A DNA stretch of 38,847 bases from Neoroseomonas rubea. GTDB taxonomy: Bacteria > Pseudomonadota > Alphaproteobacteria > Acetobacterales > Acetobacteraceae. The translations under genes and the position numbers were made by a program. The stretch is taken from NCBI RefSeq assembly GCF_016106015.1, contig NZ_JACADQ010000012.1:1-38847 (forward strand), in the 5' to 3' direction. This document shows positions 15,339-23,330 of this stretch, in pieces. Below the pieces are notes generated by a model, which had not been told where the DNA came from, did no database searches, and saw nothing but the letters and a program-made list of their open reading frames with translations. Position 1 is the first letter of the stretch; the number at the start of each line of letters is the position of its first letter.

Positions 15339-16526
15339 ATGACCCGCCCCTTCGAAGGCATCCGAATCGTCGATGCCACGCATGTCCTCGCCGGCCCCTT
15401 CGCGGCCTACCAACTCGGGCTGATGGGGGCGGAGGTGATCAAGGTCGAGCATCCGGACGACCCGGACCAGAGCCGCGGCAACGGCCCGGACTGGGACCTC
15501 AACCGCGCCGGCATGGGCACCCAATACCTGACGCAGAACGCGAACAAGCGCTGCGTCACGCTTGACCTGAAACAGGAATCCGCGCGCGAGGTTTTCCGCC
15601 GCCTCGTCGCGCGCGCCGACGTGCTGGTGGAGAATTTCCGCCCCGGCGCCTTCGAGGCGCTCGGCCTCGGCTACGAGGCGCTCTCCGCGCTCAATCCGCG
15701 GCTGATCTATTGCTCGATCTCCGCCTTCGGCCAGCAGGGGCCGCGAGGACCGCAGACCGCCTATGACCACGTCATCCAGGCGACCTCCGGCATGATGGCC
15801 TGCACCGGCACGCCGGAGGCGAACCCGATCAAGCTCGGTGCACCGGCGATCGACTACGCCACCGGCACGATGGGCGCCTTCGCCCTCGCCTCGGCGCTGT
15901 TCCAGCGCGAACGCACCGGGCGGGGCCAGCGCATCGACCTCGCCATGCTGGACGTCGCGCTGGTGATGATGGCCGCGCACATGACGGCGCAGTCGCGCAC
16001 CGGGCGCGCGGCGAAGCCTCGCGGCAACGACCATGAGTTTGCGACGAATTCCTGCTACGCGGCGAAGGAGGGGCTGATCATGCTCGGCGCCTCCAACATC
16101 CGGCAGCAGAAGCGGTTGTGGGACGCGCTCGGTCGGCCTGAGATGGCCAAGCGCACGAACGAGGAGCGCGTCGCGCAGCGCGAGGCCGAGCGCGTCGCGC
16201 TCGCCGCCATCATGGTGACGCGGACGGCGCAGCAGTGGGAGGACTTCCTCCAGCCGCGCCACATCCCGGCGGCACGCGTCCGCGACATGGTCGAGGCGCT
16301 AGCCGATCCGCAGGTCACGACGCGCGGCCTGCTGCAGCCCTTCCAGGACGCGCCCGGCGTCCCCGGCCGCTTCGCCGTGCCCGTCGCACCCTTCCTGTTC
16401 GAGCACGGCGGGCCGCGGGTGGATGCGCCGCCGCGCGTGCTCGGCGCCGACACCGATGCCGTGCTGGCCGAACTTGGCTACGACGAACCCACCCGCGGCG
16501 CATTGCGCGCCTCCGGCGCCATCTGA
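15339..16526 (+). CDS. CaiB/BaiF family (type III) CoA-transferase, second copy
   Basis: 395-residue class III CoA-transferase. Blocks: GIRIVDATHVLAGPFAAYQL at the N-terminus, GAEVIKVEHP, ENFRPGAFEALGLG and the catalytic Asp D172 in APAIDYATG. It differs widely from the first copy (13165), so the two probably act on different acids or in different steps. It sits tightly between the second Bug protein and the VOC gene in the same operon. Whether it uses succinyl-CoA, acetyl-CoA or a pathway intermediate as donor cannot be seen. Confidence 0.9.
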   Translation: MTRPFEGIRIVDATHVLAGPFAAYQLGLMGAEVIKVEHPDDPDQSRGNGPDWDLNRAGMGTQYLTQNANKRCVTLDLKQESAREVFRRLVARADVLVENFRPGAFEALGLGYEALSALNPRLIYCSISAFGQQGPRGPQTAYDHVIQATSGMMACTGTPEANPIKLGAPAIDYATGTMGAFALASALFQRERTGRGQRIDLAMLDVALVMMAAHMTAQSRTGRAAKPRGNDHEFATNSCYAAKEGLIMLGASNIRQQKRLWDALGRPEMAKRTNEERVAQREAERVALAAIMVTRTAQQWEDFLQPRHIPAARVRDMVEALADPQVTTRGLLQPFQDAPGVPGRFAVPVAPFLFEHGGPRVDAPPRVLGADTDAVLAELGYDEPTRGALRASGAI

Positions 16527-16538
16527 CGGGAGCGAGCC

Positions 16539-16913
16539 ATGGCCACCTTCACCTTCGACCACATCCACCTGCGCAGCCCGGACCCGGAAGCGACCGCCGC
16601 GTTCTACGAACGCGTCTTCGGCGTCGAGCTCCGGCGCAGCCAGCAGCGGATCGACTTCACGCTCGGCGGCCAGGCGATCTTCGTCTCGCCCATCACCGAG
16701 CCTATGACCGGCGAGGCGCCCTTCGCGCCCTATCGCGGCCTGGAGCATATCGGCCTCGCGGTGAAGGACATCGACGGCGTCGTATCAGAGCTGAAGGGCA
16801 AGGGGGTGGCCTTCACCATGGAGCCGACGACGATCCGCCCGGGCGTGCGCATCGCCTTCCTGCGCGCGCCGGAGGGTGTCTCGATCGAGTTGCTCGAGCG
16901 GAGCGCCGCCTGA
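16539..16913 (+). CDS. VOC (glyoxalase/dioxygenase/epimerase) superfamily protein
   Basis: 124-residue protein with paired beta-alpha-beta-beta-beta units. Metal ligands are visible: H8 (FDHIHL), H70 (LEHIGLAV) and E117 (VSIELLE). It could be a CoA-ester epimerase (methylmalonyl-CoA epimerase-like), a glyoxalase or an isomerase. In a CoA-transferase/hydratase operon an epimerase role is attractive but unproven. The ribosome site GGGAGCGAG precedes the ATG at 16539. The stop overlaps the apparent CTG start of the next gene. Confidence 0.85.
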   Translation: MATFTFDHIHLRSPDPEATAAFYERVFGVELRRSQQRIDFTLGGQAIFVSPITEPMTGEAPFAPYRGLEHIGLAVKDIDGVVSELKGKGVAFTMEPTTIRPGVRIAFLRAPEGVSIELLERSAA

Positions 16914-18112
16914 CCTCCATCCTCGTCATCGGCGCAGGCCCGGCCGGGCTGATGGCCGCGGAAGCGGCCGCGGAGGCCGGGGCGTCGGTCACTGTGGTGG
17001 ATCACATGTCCTCCCCGGCGCGGAAGCTGCTCATCGCAGGGCGCGGCGGGTTGAACCTGACGCATTCTGAGCCGATCGAGAGGTTCCTCGACCATTACGG
17101 GCCGGCGCGCGCGCGCCTCGCGCCCTTCATCCGCGCCTTCCCGCCGGCGGCGCTCGTCGCCTGGTGCGAGGCGCTCGGCGAGCCGACCTTCGTCGGCAGT
17201 TCGGGGCGCATCTTCCCACGAGCGATGAAGGCGTCCCCCTTGCTGCGGGCCTGGCTTGCGCGGCTCACGTTGCTCGGCGTGACGCTGAAGGCGCGTCACC
17301 GCTGGCTCGGCTTCGGCGCGGATGGCGGGCTGCGCCTCGCGACACCGGAAGGCGAGGCAGTCTTGCGCAGCGATGCGACCGTCCTCGCGCTCGGCGGCGC
17401 GTCCTGGCCAAGGCTCGGCTCGGACGGCGCCTGGCCGGCGCTGCTGCCGGATTGTGACGTCGCGCCGCTGCGCCCCGCGAATATGGGCTTCGTCGTCGAC
17501 TGGAGCGGGCATCTGCGGGCGCGCTTCGCCGGCACGCCGCTGAAGCGCATCGCGCTGGCGTTCGAGGAGCGCACGGTGCGCGGAGAGGCCGTGCTGACCG
17601 AGCAAGGGATCGAGGGCGGCGCCATCTACGCGCTCGCGGCCCCGCTGCGCGAGGCGATCGCGCGCGACGGTGCGGCGGTGCTTCGCATCGACCTGCGCCC
17701 GGATATCCCGCTTGCCGAACTCTCGCGCCGGCTCGCGCCCCGGGCACGTGGCGTCACCCTGTCCAATCACCTGCGCCGCGCTGCGGGGCTCTCGCCCGCC
17801 GCCGTCGCACTGGTGCAGGAATCGCTGCATGCAGGTGCTGCGGCGGATGATCTGGCGACGCTGGTCAAGGCCCTGCCGCTGCGGCTGACGGCCCCCTTCC
17901 CCATCGCGCGCGCCATCTCCTCCGCCGGTGGCCTGGCGTGGGCGGAACTGGACGAGGCGCTGATGCTACGTCGCCATCCCGGCGTCTTCGCCTGCGGGGA
18001 GATGCTGGACTGGGAGGCGCCGACCGGCGGCTACCTGCTACAGGCCTGCTTCGCGACCGGGCGCGCCGCGGGTCGCGCCGCCGCGGCATACGCGATCAGC
18101 GCGCAGAGTTGA
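16910..18112 (+). CDS. NAD(P)/FAD-dependent oxidoreductase, HI0933/BaiN-like family, probable CTG start
   Basis: About 400-residue flavoprotein of the HI0933/YhiN group (TIGR03862-like). FAD motif G8-x-G10-x-x-G13 directly at the N-terminus, then ARKLLIAGRGGLNLTHSEP from about residue 35 and GGASWPRLGSDGAW mid-protein. Length fits only if it begins at about 16910. In this frame there is no ATG, GTG or TTG near that point. CTG at 16910-16912 overlaps the VOC stop as CTGA and has GGAG (16900-16903) six bases upstream. An internal ATG at 16952 would destroy the FAD motif. The role in the pathway is unknown. The 3' end overlaps the convergent molybdenum enzyme gene by 17 bp. Confidence 0.8.
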   Translation: MTSILVIGAGPAGLMAAEAAAEAGASVTVVDHMSSPARKLLIAGRGGLNLTHSEPIERFLDHYGPARARLAPFIRAFPPAALVAWCEALGEPTFVGSSGRIFPRAMKASPLLRAWLARLTLLGVTLKARHRWLGFGADGGLRLATPEGEAVLRSDATVLALGGASWPRLGSDGAWPALLPDCDVAPLRPANMGFVVDWSGHLRARFAGTPLKRIALAFEERTVRGEAVLTEQGIEGGAIYALAAPLREAIARDGAAVLRIDLRPDIPLAELSRRLAPRARGVTLSNHLRRAAGLSPAAVALVQESLHAGAAADDLATLVKALPLRLTAPFPIARAISSAGGLAWAELDEALMLRRHPGVFACGEMLDWEAPTGGYLLQACFATGRAAGRAAAAYAISAQS

Positions 18113-20405
18113 TCGCGCGCCAGATCTTCTCCCCCGTCGCTGGCATGTCCGGCGCCCGTGCGCCGAATTGCGCCAGCGCATCGGCCACCGCGTTCATCAC
18201 CACCTGCGGCGCGGCGATGGCCCCGGCCTGACCCACGCCCTTCACGCCGAGCGCGTTCGACGCCGTCGGCGTACCTTCGAGCAGCACGTCCAGGTCCGGC
18301 AGGTCGTCCGCCCGCGGCAGGGCGTAGTCCATCAGCGACCCGCTCAGCGGCTGGCCGGACTCCGCGTCGAAGGCGACGTTCTCGAGAAGGGCCTGGCCGA
18401 TGCCCTGCGCCACGCCACCCTGCACCTGGCCGCGCGTCAGCATCGGGTTCACGAGCCGCCCGTAATCGTCCACCGCGACATAGCGCGTGAGGCGCGCCGC
18501 GCCGGTCTCGCGGTCGATCTCGACCTCGGCCGCGTGGCAGCCATTGGGGAAGGTGACGAGATCCGATCCGTTATGCGCGCCGGCGGCAAGGCCGGGGGCC
18601 ATGCCTTCCGGCAGGTTGGTGGGATCGGCCGCGGCGGCGGCGAGCGCGGGCAGCGAGATGAAGCGGTCGCTGTCCCTCACCGTGAAGCGGCCTTCGGCGA
18701 AATCGAGCAGCGCGGGGTCGGCCTGCAGCAGATGGGCCGCCAGCGACCGTGTCTTGTCGAGCAGCGCCTCGATCGCCAGCACCAATGCCTGCCCGCCCAT
18801 GTGCAGCGACCGCGCACCGCCATGGCCGTTGCCGTTCGGCAGCAGGTCCGTATCCGCCTGCGCGTAGCGGATGCGCTCGACCGGCAAGCCAAGCCGATCG
18901 GCGGCGACCTGCGGGAAGGACGTCTCATGCCCCTGCCCGTTCGAATGCGTGCCGGTCGCGATCACGGCGCTGCCGTCGGGCAGGATCTCCGCGCTCGCCC
19001 ATTCGCCCGGCGCGCCGCGCGCGGTCTCCAGGAAGCAGGCGATGCCGCGGCCGAGCAACGCGCCCCGCGCCGCTGCCGCCGCGCGACGCGGCGGGAAGCC
19101 CGCTGCATCCGACGCGCGCGCCAGCACATCGAGATTGGCCGCGAACCGCCCGCCATCCACCTTCATGCCCATTGCCGTCACGCGTGCCGCGTCGGGCAGC
19201 ATGTTCAGCGCGCGCAGCGTCGCGGGGTCGGCCCCGGTCTCGCGCGCCGCGGCATCGACCAGCCGCTCGATGATGTAGTTTGCCTCCGGCTTGCCGGCGC
19301 CACGATAGGCATCGATCGGTGGCGTGGTGGTGAAGGCGCCGCGCACCGTCAGGTGCATCGCCGGAATGGCATAGACGCCGCCCATCGCGGTGGAGAAGGC
19401 GTTGGTCGGGCAGTGCGGGCCGACGGCCGAGAGATAGGCGCCCATGTCCGCGACCGTCTCGACATCGAGGCCGAGGAAGCGGCCATGGGCATCGAGCGCG
19501 AGCCGCGCGCGCGCGCGCAAATCCCGCCCATGCACGGCGCCGGAGAATTCCTCGCCCGGCTCCGCCACCCATCGTACGGGCGCGCCGAGGCGGCGCGCGG
19601 CGATCAGCGCCGCGACATATTCCGGAAACAGCAGGTTCTTCAGCCCGAAGCCGCCGCCGACATCCGGGCAGGACAGATGGAAGTCCGCTTCCGGCAAGCC
19701 AAGCACTGTCGCGAGCTGCCGGCGAACGCCATGCACGCCCATGCCGGTGAAGACCAGGTCGAAACGCCCATTGGCGAAGCGCGCGAGGCAGGCGCGGGGT
19801 TCCAGCGGCAGGGCATGTACGCGGTTGTTGAACAGGTCGAGCGAGACGATCCGCGCGGCCGCGGCGAACGCGGCATCCGTCGCGGCGCGGTCGCCCTTCT
19901 CGAAGCGGAAGGCCTCGTTGCCGGGCGCTTCCGGCCAGATCGCGGGCGCGCCATCGGCCAGCGCAGCGGCGGCGTCGATGACGGGCGGCAGGGCGTCGTA
20001 CTCGACCTCGATCGCCTCGGCCGCGTCGCGCGCGGCCATCTCGGACTCGGCCACCACGAAGGCGACGGGCTGGCCGACATGACGCACGCGACCTTCCGCA
20101 AGCACCGGACGGCGCGGAACGATGAGCGGCTTCACCGCCGCGAGCACGCTGGTGCAGGGCAGCGGGCCGACGCCGTCGGCGGCGAGCTCCGCCGCCGTCA
20201 GGACCAGGCGAACCCCCGGCATGGCAAGGGCGGCGGATGTGTCAATCCGACGCAGCTGCGCATGCGCATGCGGGGACCGCACCGTCACCGCGTGCAGCGC
20301 GCCGCGCGCCGGCAGGTCCGCCACATAGTGTCCGCGCCCCGTCAGGAAGCGCGCATCCTCGACGCGACGAAGGGAGCTGCCGCTGATCGTGCCGTCCATG
20401 CCCAT
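18096..20405 (-). CDS. Xanthine dehydrogenase/CO dehydrogenase family molybdopterin-binding large subunit
   Basis: About 769-residue molybdenum hydroxylase large subunit. Order: N-terminal a/b hammerhead domain (RFLTGRGHYVADL, SPHAHA), first Moco domain with VGGGFGLKN and DAYRGAGKPEA, second Moco domain with GTHSNGQGHET and a C-terminal GVKGVGQAG. In the family the last motif is GVGE, with Glu as catalytic base; here it is Gln726 (codon 18228-18230, CAG). It lacks the CoxL AYRCSFR loop, so it is not form I CO dehydrogenase. No FAD or [2Fe-2S] subunit gene is adjacent. The start could be 20399, 20405 or 20426; I chose 20405 because it gives the family N-terminus. Confidence 0.85.
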   Translation of the reverse strand: MGMDGTISGSSLRRVEDARFLTGRGHYVADLPARGALHAVTVRSPHAHAQLRRIDTSAALAMPGVRLVLTAAELAADGVGPLPCTSVLAAVKPLIVPRRPVLAEGRVRHVGQPVAFVVAESEMAARDAAEAIEVEYDALPPVIDAAAALADGAPAIWPEAPGNEAFRFEKGDRAATDAAFAAAARIVSLDLFNNRVHALPLEPRACLARFANGRFDLVFTGMGVHGVRRQLATVLGLPEADFHLSCPDVGGGFGLKNLLFPEYVAALIAARRLGAPVRWVAEPGEEFSGAVHGRDLRARARLALDAHGRFLGLDVETVADMGAYLSAVGPHCPTNAFSTAMGGVYAIPAMHLTVRGAFTTTPPIDAYRGAGKPEANYIIERLVDAAARETGADPATLRALNMLPDAARVTAMGMKVDGGRFAANLDVLARASDAAGFPPRRAAAAARGALLGRGIACFLETARGAPGEWASAEILPDGSAVIATGTHSNGQGHETSFPQVAADRLGLPVERIRYAQADTDLLPNGNGHGGARSLHMGGQALVLAIEALLDKTRSLAAHLLQADPALLDFAEGRFTVRDSDRFISLPALAAAAADPTNLPEGMAPGLAAGAHNGSDLVTFPNGCHAAEVEIDRETGAARLTRYVAVDDYGRLVNPMLTRGQVQGGVAQGIGQALLENVAFDAESGQPLSGSLMDYALPRADDLPDLDVLLEGTPTASNALGVKGVGQAGAIAAPQVVMNAVADALAQFGARAPDMPATGEKIWRAINSAR

Positions 20406-20440
20406 GTCCCGAACTGCCCGGCGCATGATGCGCCGGCCGG

Positions 20441-21040
20441 TCAGCCCCGCGCCAGTCGCCGTTCCACGAAGTCGAGGCGGTCCTGGCCCCAGAAGATGTC
20501 CTCACCAATCACGTAGGCGGGTGCGCCGAAGACGCCCCGGGCAAGCGCGGCTTCGGTATCGGCCATGCGGCGTTCCAGCCAGCGCGGGTCAGCGGCCAGC
20601 GACGTCACCTGGGCTGCATCCAGCCCGCACTCGGCGAGCAGCGCCGCTTGGGTGTCGGGGTCGGCCGGGTTCGCCTCCTCCTCCCACAGCGCCTTGAGAA
20701 TGCGGTGGGCCAGGCGGATCGCCGGCGCGTCTCCGATCGTCTCCCGTACCGCAATGACGGCGGCGCAGCCGGGCAGTTCGTTGTGCGGGAAGTGCCGCGG
20801 CTGGATGGTGATGGGAATGCCGAGATGGTCGCGCCAGCGCGCCAGTTCCTGTAGCCGATAGGCCTGCCGCTGCGGCGAGCGCTTCGGCAGCGGCAGGCCA
20901 CCCGATCCCGCGAAGATCGTTCCGAAATCGACCGGGTAGATGCGCAGCGTCGCGCCGTGCCGCTCGGCCATCGCCTCGATCCGCGCCGCGCCCAGATGCG
21001 TCCAGGGGGAGTTCAGCGAGGCGTAGTAGTCGATATGCAT
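20441..21040 (-). CDS. DsbA-fold 2-hydroxychromene-2-carboxylate isomerase family protein
   Basis: 199-residue GST-kappa/DsbA-like protein. N-terminal pattern DYYASLNSPWTHLGA is the isomerase form of the thioredoxin fold, with Ser in place of the CxxC cysteines. The C-terminal block GVFGAPAYVIGEDIFWGQDRL is diagnostic for the family. The founding member isomerises a chromene carboxylate in naphthalene degradation using glutathione; most relatives are uncharacterised. It lies between the EamA gene (20-bp gap) and the molybdenum enzyme gene (about 35-bp gap) on the same strand, so all three may form one transcript. Confidence 0.88.
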   Translation of the reverse strand: MHIDYYASLNSPWTHLGAARIEAMAERHGATLRIYPVDFGTIFAGSGGLPLPKRSPQRQAYRLQELARWRDHLGIPITIQPRHFPHNELPGCAAVIAVRETIGDAPAIRLAHRILKALWEEEANPADPDTQAALLAECGLDAAQVTSLAADPRWLERRMADTEAALARGVFGAPAYVIGEDIFWGQDRLDFVERRLARG

Positions 21041-21059
21041 GGCGGTCTCCGTGGCGGGG

Positions 21060-21941
21060 TCAGCGGCGGCGGGACTCCGTCACCGCGATCGTGATGCCTG
21101 CGGCGATGATGATGCCAGCGCCGAGCCAGGTGAAGGCATCCGGGAAAAGCCCCGTGATGATGTAGCCCACGGCGACCGACCCGATCATCTGCCAGTACTG
21201 GAACGGCGAGATGACATTCGCCTGGCCGTAGGTCATGGCCTTCGCCACGCACCAATGCCCGCCGGCGCCCAGGCCGCCGAGCGCCAGCATCAGCAACACG
21301 TCCGCGGAGGAGTCCGGCGTCACCCAGACGAAGGGTACCACGAAGGACATGACGACGGTGCCGATCAGCGCGGAATACATCACCGAGGTCTCGGGCCGGT
21401 CGACGCCCGCGACCTGCCGCGTGAAGATCTGGTAGACCGCGTAGCAGAAGGCCGAGCCGACGATCAGCAGCGAGGCAGCCTGGAACACCTCACTGCCCGG
21501 GCGGATCACCACCAGCACGCCGATGAAGCCGACGATAACCGCCGCAAGCCGGCGCGGGTCGATCTTCTCCCCCAGCATCGGTAGCGCGAGCAGCGTGACG
21601 AAGAACGGCGTCATGAAGGAGATCGAGGCCGCCTTGGCGAGCGGCACGTCCTTCACGGCGAAGAAGAATAAGGTGGTGGAGCCGAGCAGCAGCAGCGAGC
21701 GCGACACCTGCGCGAAGCGCCGTCGCGTTCCCAGGATGCCGATGCCGTATCGCGGCACGACGAGCAGCAGCACGATGGCCAGGTGCCCCGCGGTGCGCGC
21801 CCAGATGATCTGTTCGGAGGGATAGGTCCGCGAGAGGACCTGGACGATCCCGTTCATGATCGGGAACAGCGTCGTCGCCACGCACATGAAGAAGATGCCG
21901 AGCCAGAGGCGACGGCGCGCGTCCTGGCCGGACTCGCTCAT
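21060..21941 (-). CDS. EamA/DMT-superfamily transporter
   Basis: 293-residue membrane protein with about ten transmembrane helices in two EamA repeats (roughly 15-150 and 160-290). Examples are the first segment WLGIFFMCVATTLFPIMN and the mid-protein LAAVIVGFIGVLVVIRPG. The family exports amino acids or metabolites, or moves drugs. It begins MSESGQDARRR, a cytoplasmic basic N-terminus. It lies 57 bp downstream of the MFS gene and 20 bp upstream of the isomerase gene. Substrate cannot be deduced. Confidence 0.88.
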   Translation of the reverse strand: MSESGQDARRRLWLGIFFMCVATTLFPIMNGIVQVLSRTYPSEQIIWARTAGHLAIVLLLVVPRYGIGILGTRRRFAQVSRSLLLLGSTTLFFFAVKDVPLAKAASISFMTPFFVTLLALPMLGEKIDPRRLAAVIVGFIGVLVVIRPGSEVFQAASLLIVGSAFCYAVYQIFTRQVAGVDRPETSVMYSALIGTVVMSFVVPFVWVTPDSSADVLLMLALGGLGAGGHWCVAKAMTYGQANVISPFQYWQMIGSVAVGYIITGLFPDAFTWLGAGIIIAAGITIAVTESRRR

Positions 21942-21998
21942 GCTCTTCGGATGCTGCGGCGTTTCACCCGCGCAGCCTGTCCCGCCCGGGGAGCCCGG

Positions 21999-23204
21999 TC
22001 AACGCGCAACGGGCCGGCGCAGCGCCCAGAAGGCCAGGGCCCCGGCGGCATAGGCGAGGATGGAGAGGACGAAAGCTGGCCGGTATGTGCCTGTCAGATC
22101 GAACAGCAGCCCCGCGCCCCAGGAGCCGAGCCCGGCCCCGAGCCCCGATCCGATCGTGATGACGCCGAGGATCGTCCCGAGCCTGGGGCCGCCGAACAGG
22201 TCAGCCGTCTTCGCCGTAATCGCGGGTCCGCGCGCCCCCCATGTGATTCCAAAGAAGCAGGCATGCAGCCAGAGCAGGAGATGCTGGTCGTCCGAGCCGA
22301 TTCCGAGCGCCGCCGCCACCCCGACAATCGAGATGGCATAGGCGAGGATCGCCGCGCGTTCCCGCCCGATATGGTCGGAGATGGTGCCTGTGAGGATCAC
22401 GCCCGGCAGCGCGAGAAGACTGCCCATGCCGAGGACGAAGGCGGCGTAGAGCGGCTCGAACCCCTGCCCCACCGCAAAGGCCAACTGGTGGAGGGAAACG
22501 AGGAAGCTGCCGATGCTGGTCAGCATGTAGACCAGGAACAGCAGCCAGAAATGCCGCGTGCGCATGGCCTGGCCCAGAGTCCAGGCCGGCCCTTCCGCCG
22601 CGGTGCCGGCCGCCGTCGCCCGCGCGAGCCGCTCCGTGCCGCGGAACATCGCGGCAAGCGGCAGCACCAGCAGCCCCATCAGCCCCGCCTGCAGCAGGTA
22701 GGCGTTCCGCCAGCCGGAGCCATCCACCAGCCACTGCGCGAGTGGCGCGGAGATAGCCCGTCCGAAGCCATTGGCCGATTGCAGCAGGGATATCGCCATG
22801 CCCCGCTGCGCCACGAACAGGCGGGAGACCAGCGGCACGAAGACCACAAGCCCGATGCAGGAGGCCCCGAGCGTCATCACCACGCCGTAGAGCAGCACCA
22901 CCTGCCAGAGCGCATCCGCCTGCGCGCTGCCGAGCAGCCCCAGGGCCAGGAGGACGCCGCCAAGGAGCACCATGCGCCGCTCACCGATCCGGTCCACGAG
23001 ACCGCCAACGAGCGGCGAAGCCACGCCGCCCACCACCTGGCCGACGGAATAGGCAAGGCTCGCCTCCGCCCGCGACCAGCCGAACTCCTCGACGAAGGCC
23101 AGCAGGAACACCGTATAGGCATGCATCAGGCTGGCGCTGACGGTGAAGGCGAGGAACCCGCCGGCCACGATGAGCCACGCCTGGCGTGTTGGTCGTGCCT
23201 GCAT
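21999..23204 (-). CDS. Major facilitator superfamily transporter (monocarboxylate/OFA-like)
   Basis: 401-residue, about 12 transmembrane helices. N-terminal half has the MFS signature region GGLVDRIGERRMVLLGG between helices 2 and 3; the second half has ISDHIGRERAAILAY between helices 8 and 9. The profile resembles monocarboxylate or oxalate/formate antiporter-like permeases. I chose the ATG at 23204 because the longer frame adds a Pro/Arg-rich, non-membrane stretch. A palindrome at 23295-23312 lies in the divergent gap upstream, pointing to regulated expression. The substrate is unknown. Confidence 0.85.
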   Translation of the reverse strand: MQARPTRQAWLIVAGGFLAFTVSASLMHAYTVFLLAFVEEFGWSRAEASLAYSVGQVVGGVASPLVGGLVDRIGERRMVLLGGVLLALGLLGSAQADALWQVVLLYGVVMTLGASCIGLVVFVPLVSRLFVAQRGMAISLLQSANGFGRAISAPLAQWLVDGSGWRNAYLLQAGLMGLLVLPLAAMFRGTERLARATAAGTAAEGPAWTLGQAMRTRHFWLLFLVYMLTSIGSFLVSLHQLAFAVGQGFEPLYAAFVLGMGSLLALPGVILTGTISDHIGRERAAILAYAISIVGVAAALGIGSDDQHLLLWLHACFFGITWGARGPAITAKTADLFGGPRLGTILGVITIGSGLGAGLGSWGAGLLFDLTGTYRPAFVLSILAYAAGALAFWALRRPVAR

Positions 23205-23294
23205 GCGGTGCTGCGGAGCCTTGTCCCCTGGCGCCAAAGGATGCGCGGGGCACCGCGGGTCGCACAACCCCGGCGCCCATCTCCCTGCAGCCCG

Positions 23295-23312
23295 CCGAAC
23301 CATTACGTTCGG
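23295..23312. promoter_or_regulatory. Perfect 6-6-6 palindrome, candidate operator
   Basis: CCGAAC (23295-23300), spacer CATTAC, GTTCGG (23307-23312). A further GTTCG follows at 23321-23325. It lies in the 126-bp gap between the divergent MFS gene and the 23331 gene. It abuts a -10-like TAAGAT at 23314-23319 oriented rightward. The layout fits a dimeric repressor site, but no regulator gene is adjacent. Confidence 0.45.
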
Positions 23313-23330
23313 TTAAGATAGTTCGCACTA

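Noticed and set aside
18096-20405. Aerobic carbon monoxide dehydrogenase large subunit (coxL)
   Set aside because: The form I loop AYRCSFR is replaced by AYRGAGK, the catalytic Glu is Gln, and coxM and coxS are missing.
18168-20516. 782-codon open frame on the plus strand
   Set aside because: It lies fully antisense to the molybdenum hydroxylase gene, is Arg/Gly/Ala-rich with no recognisable motifs, and is explained by GC-biased codon use of the real gene.
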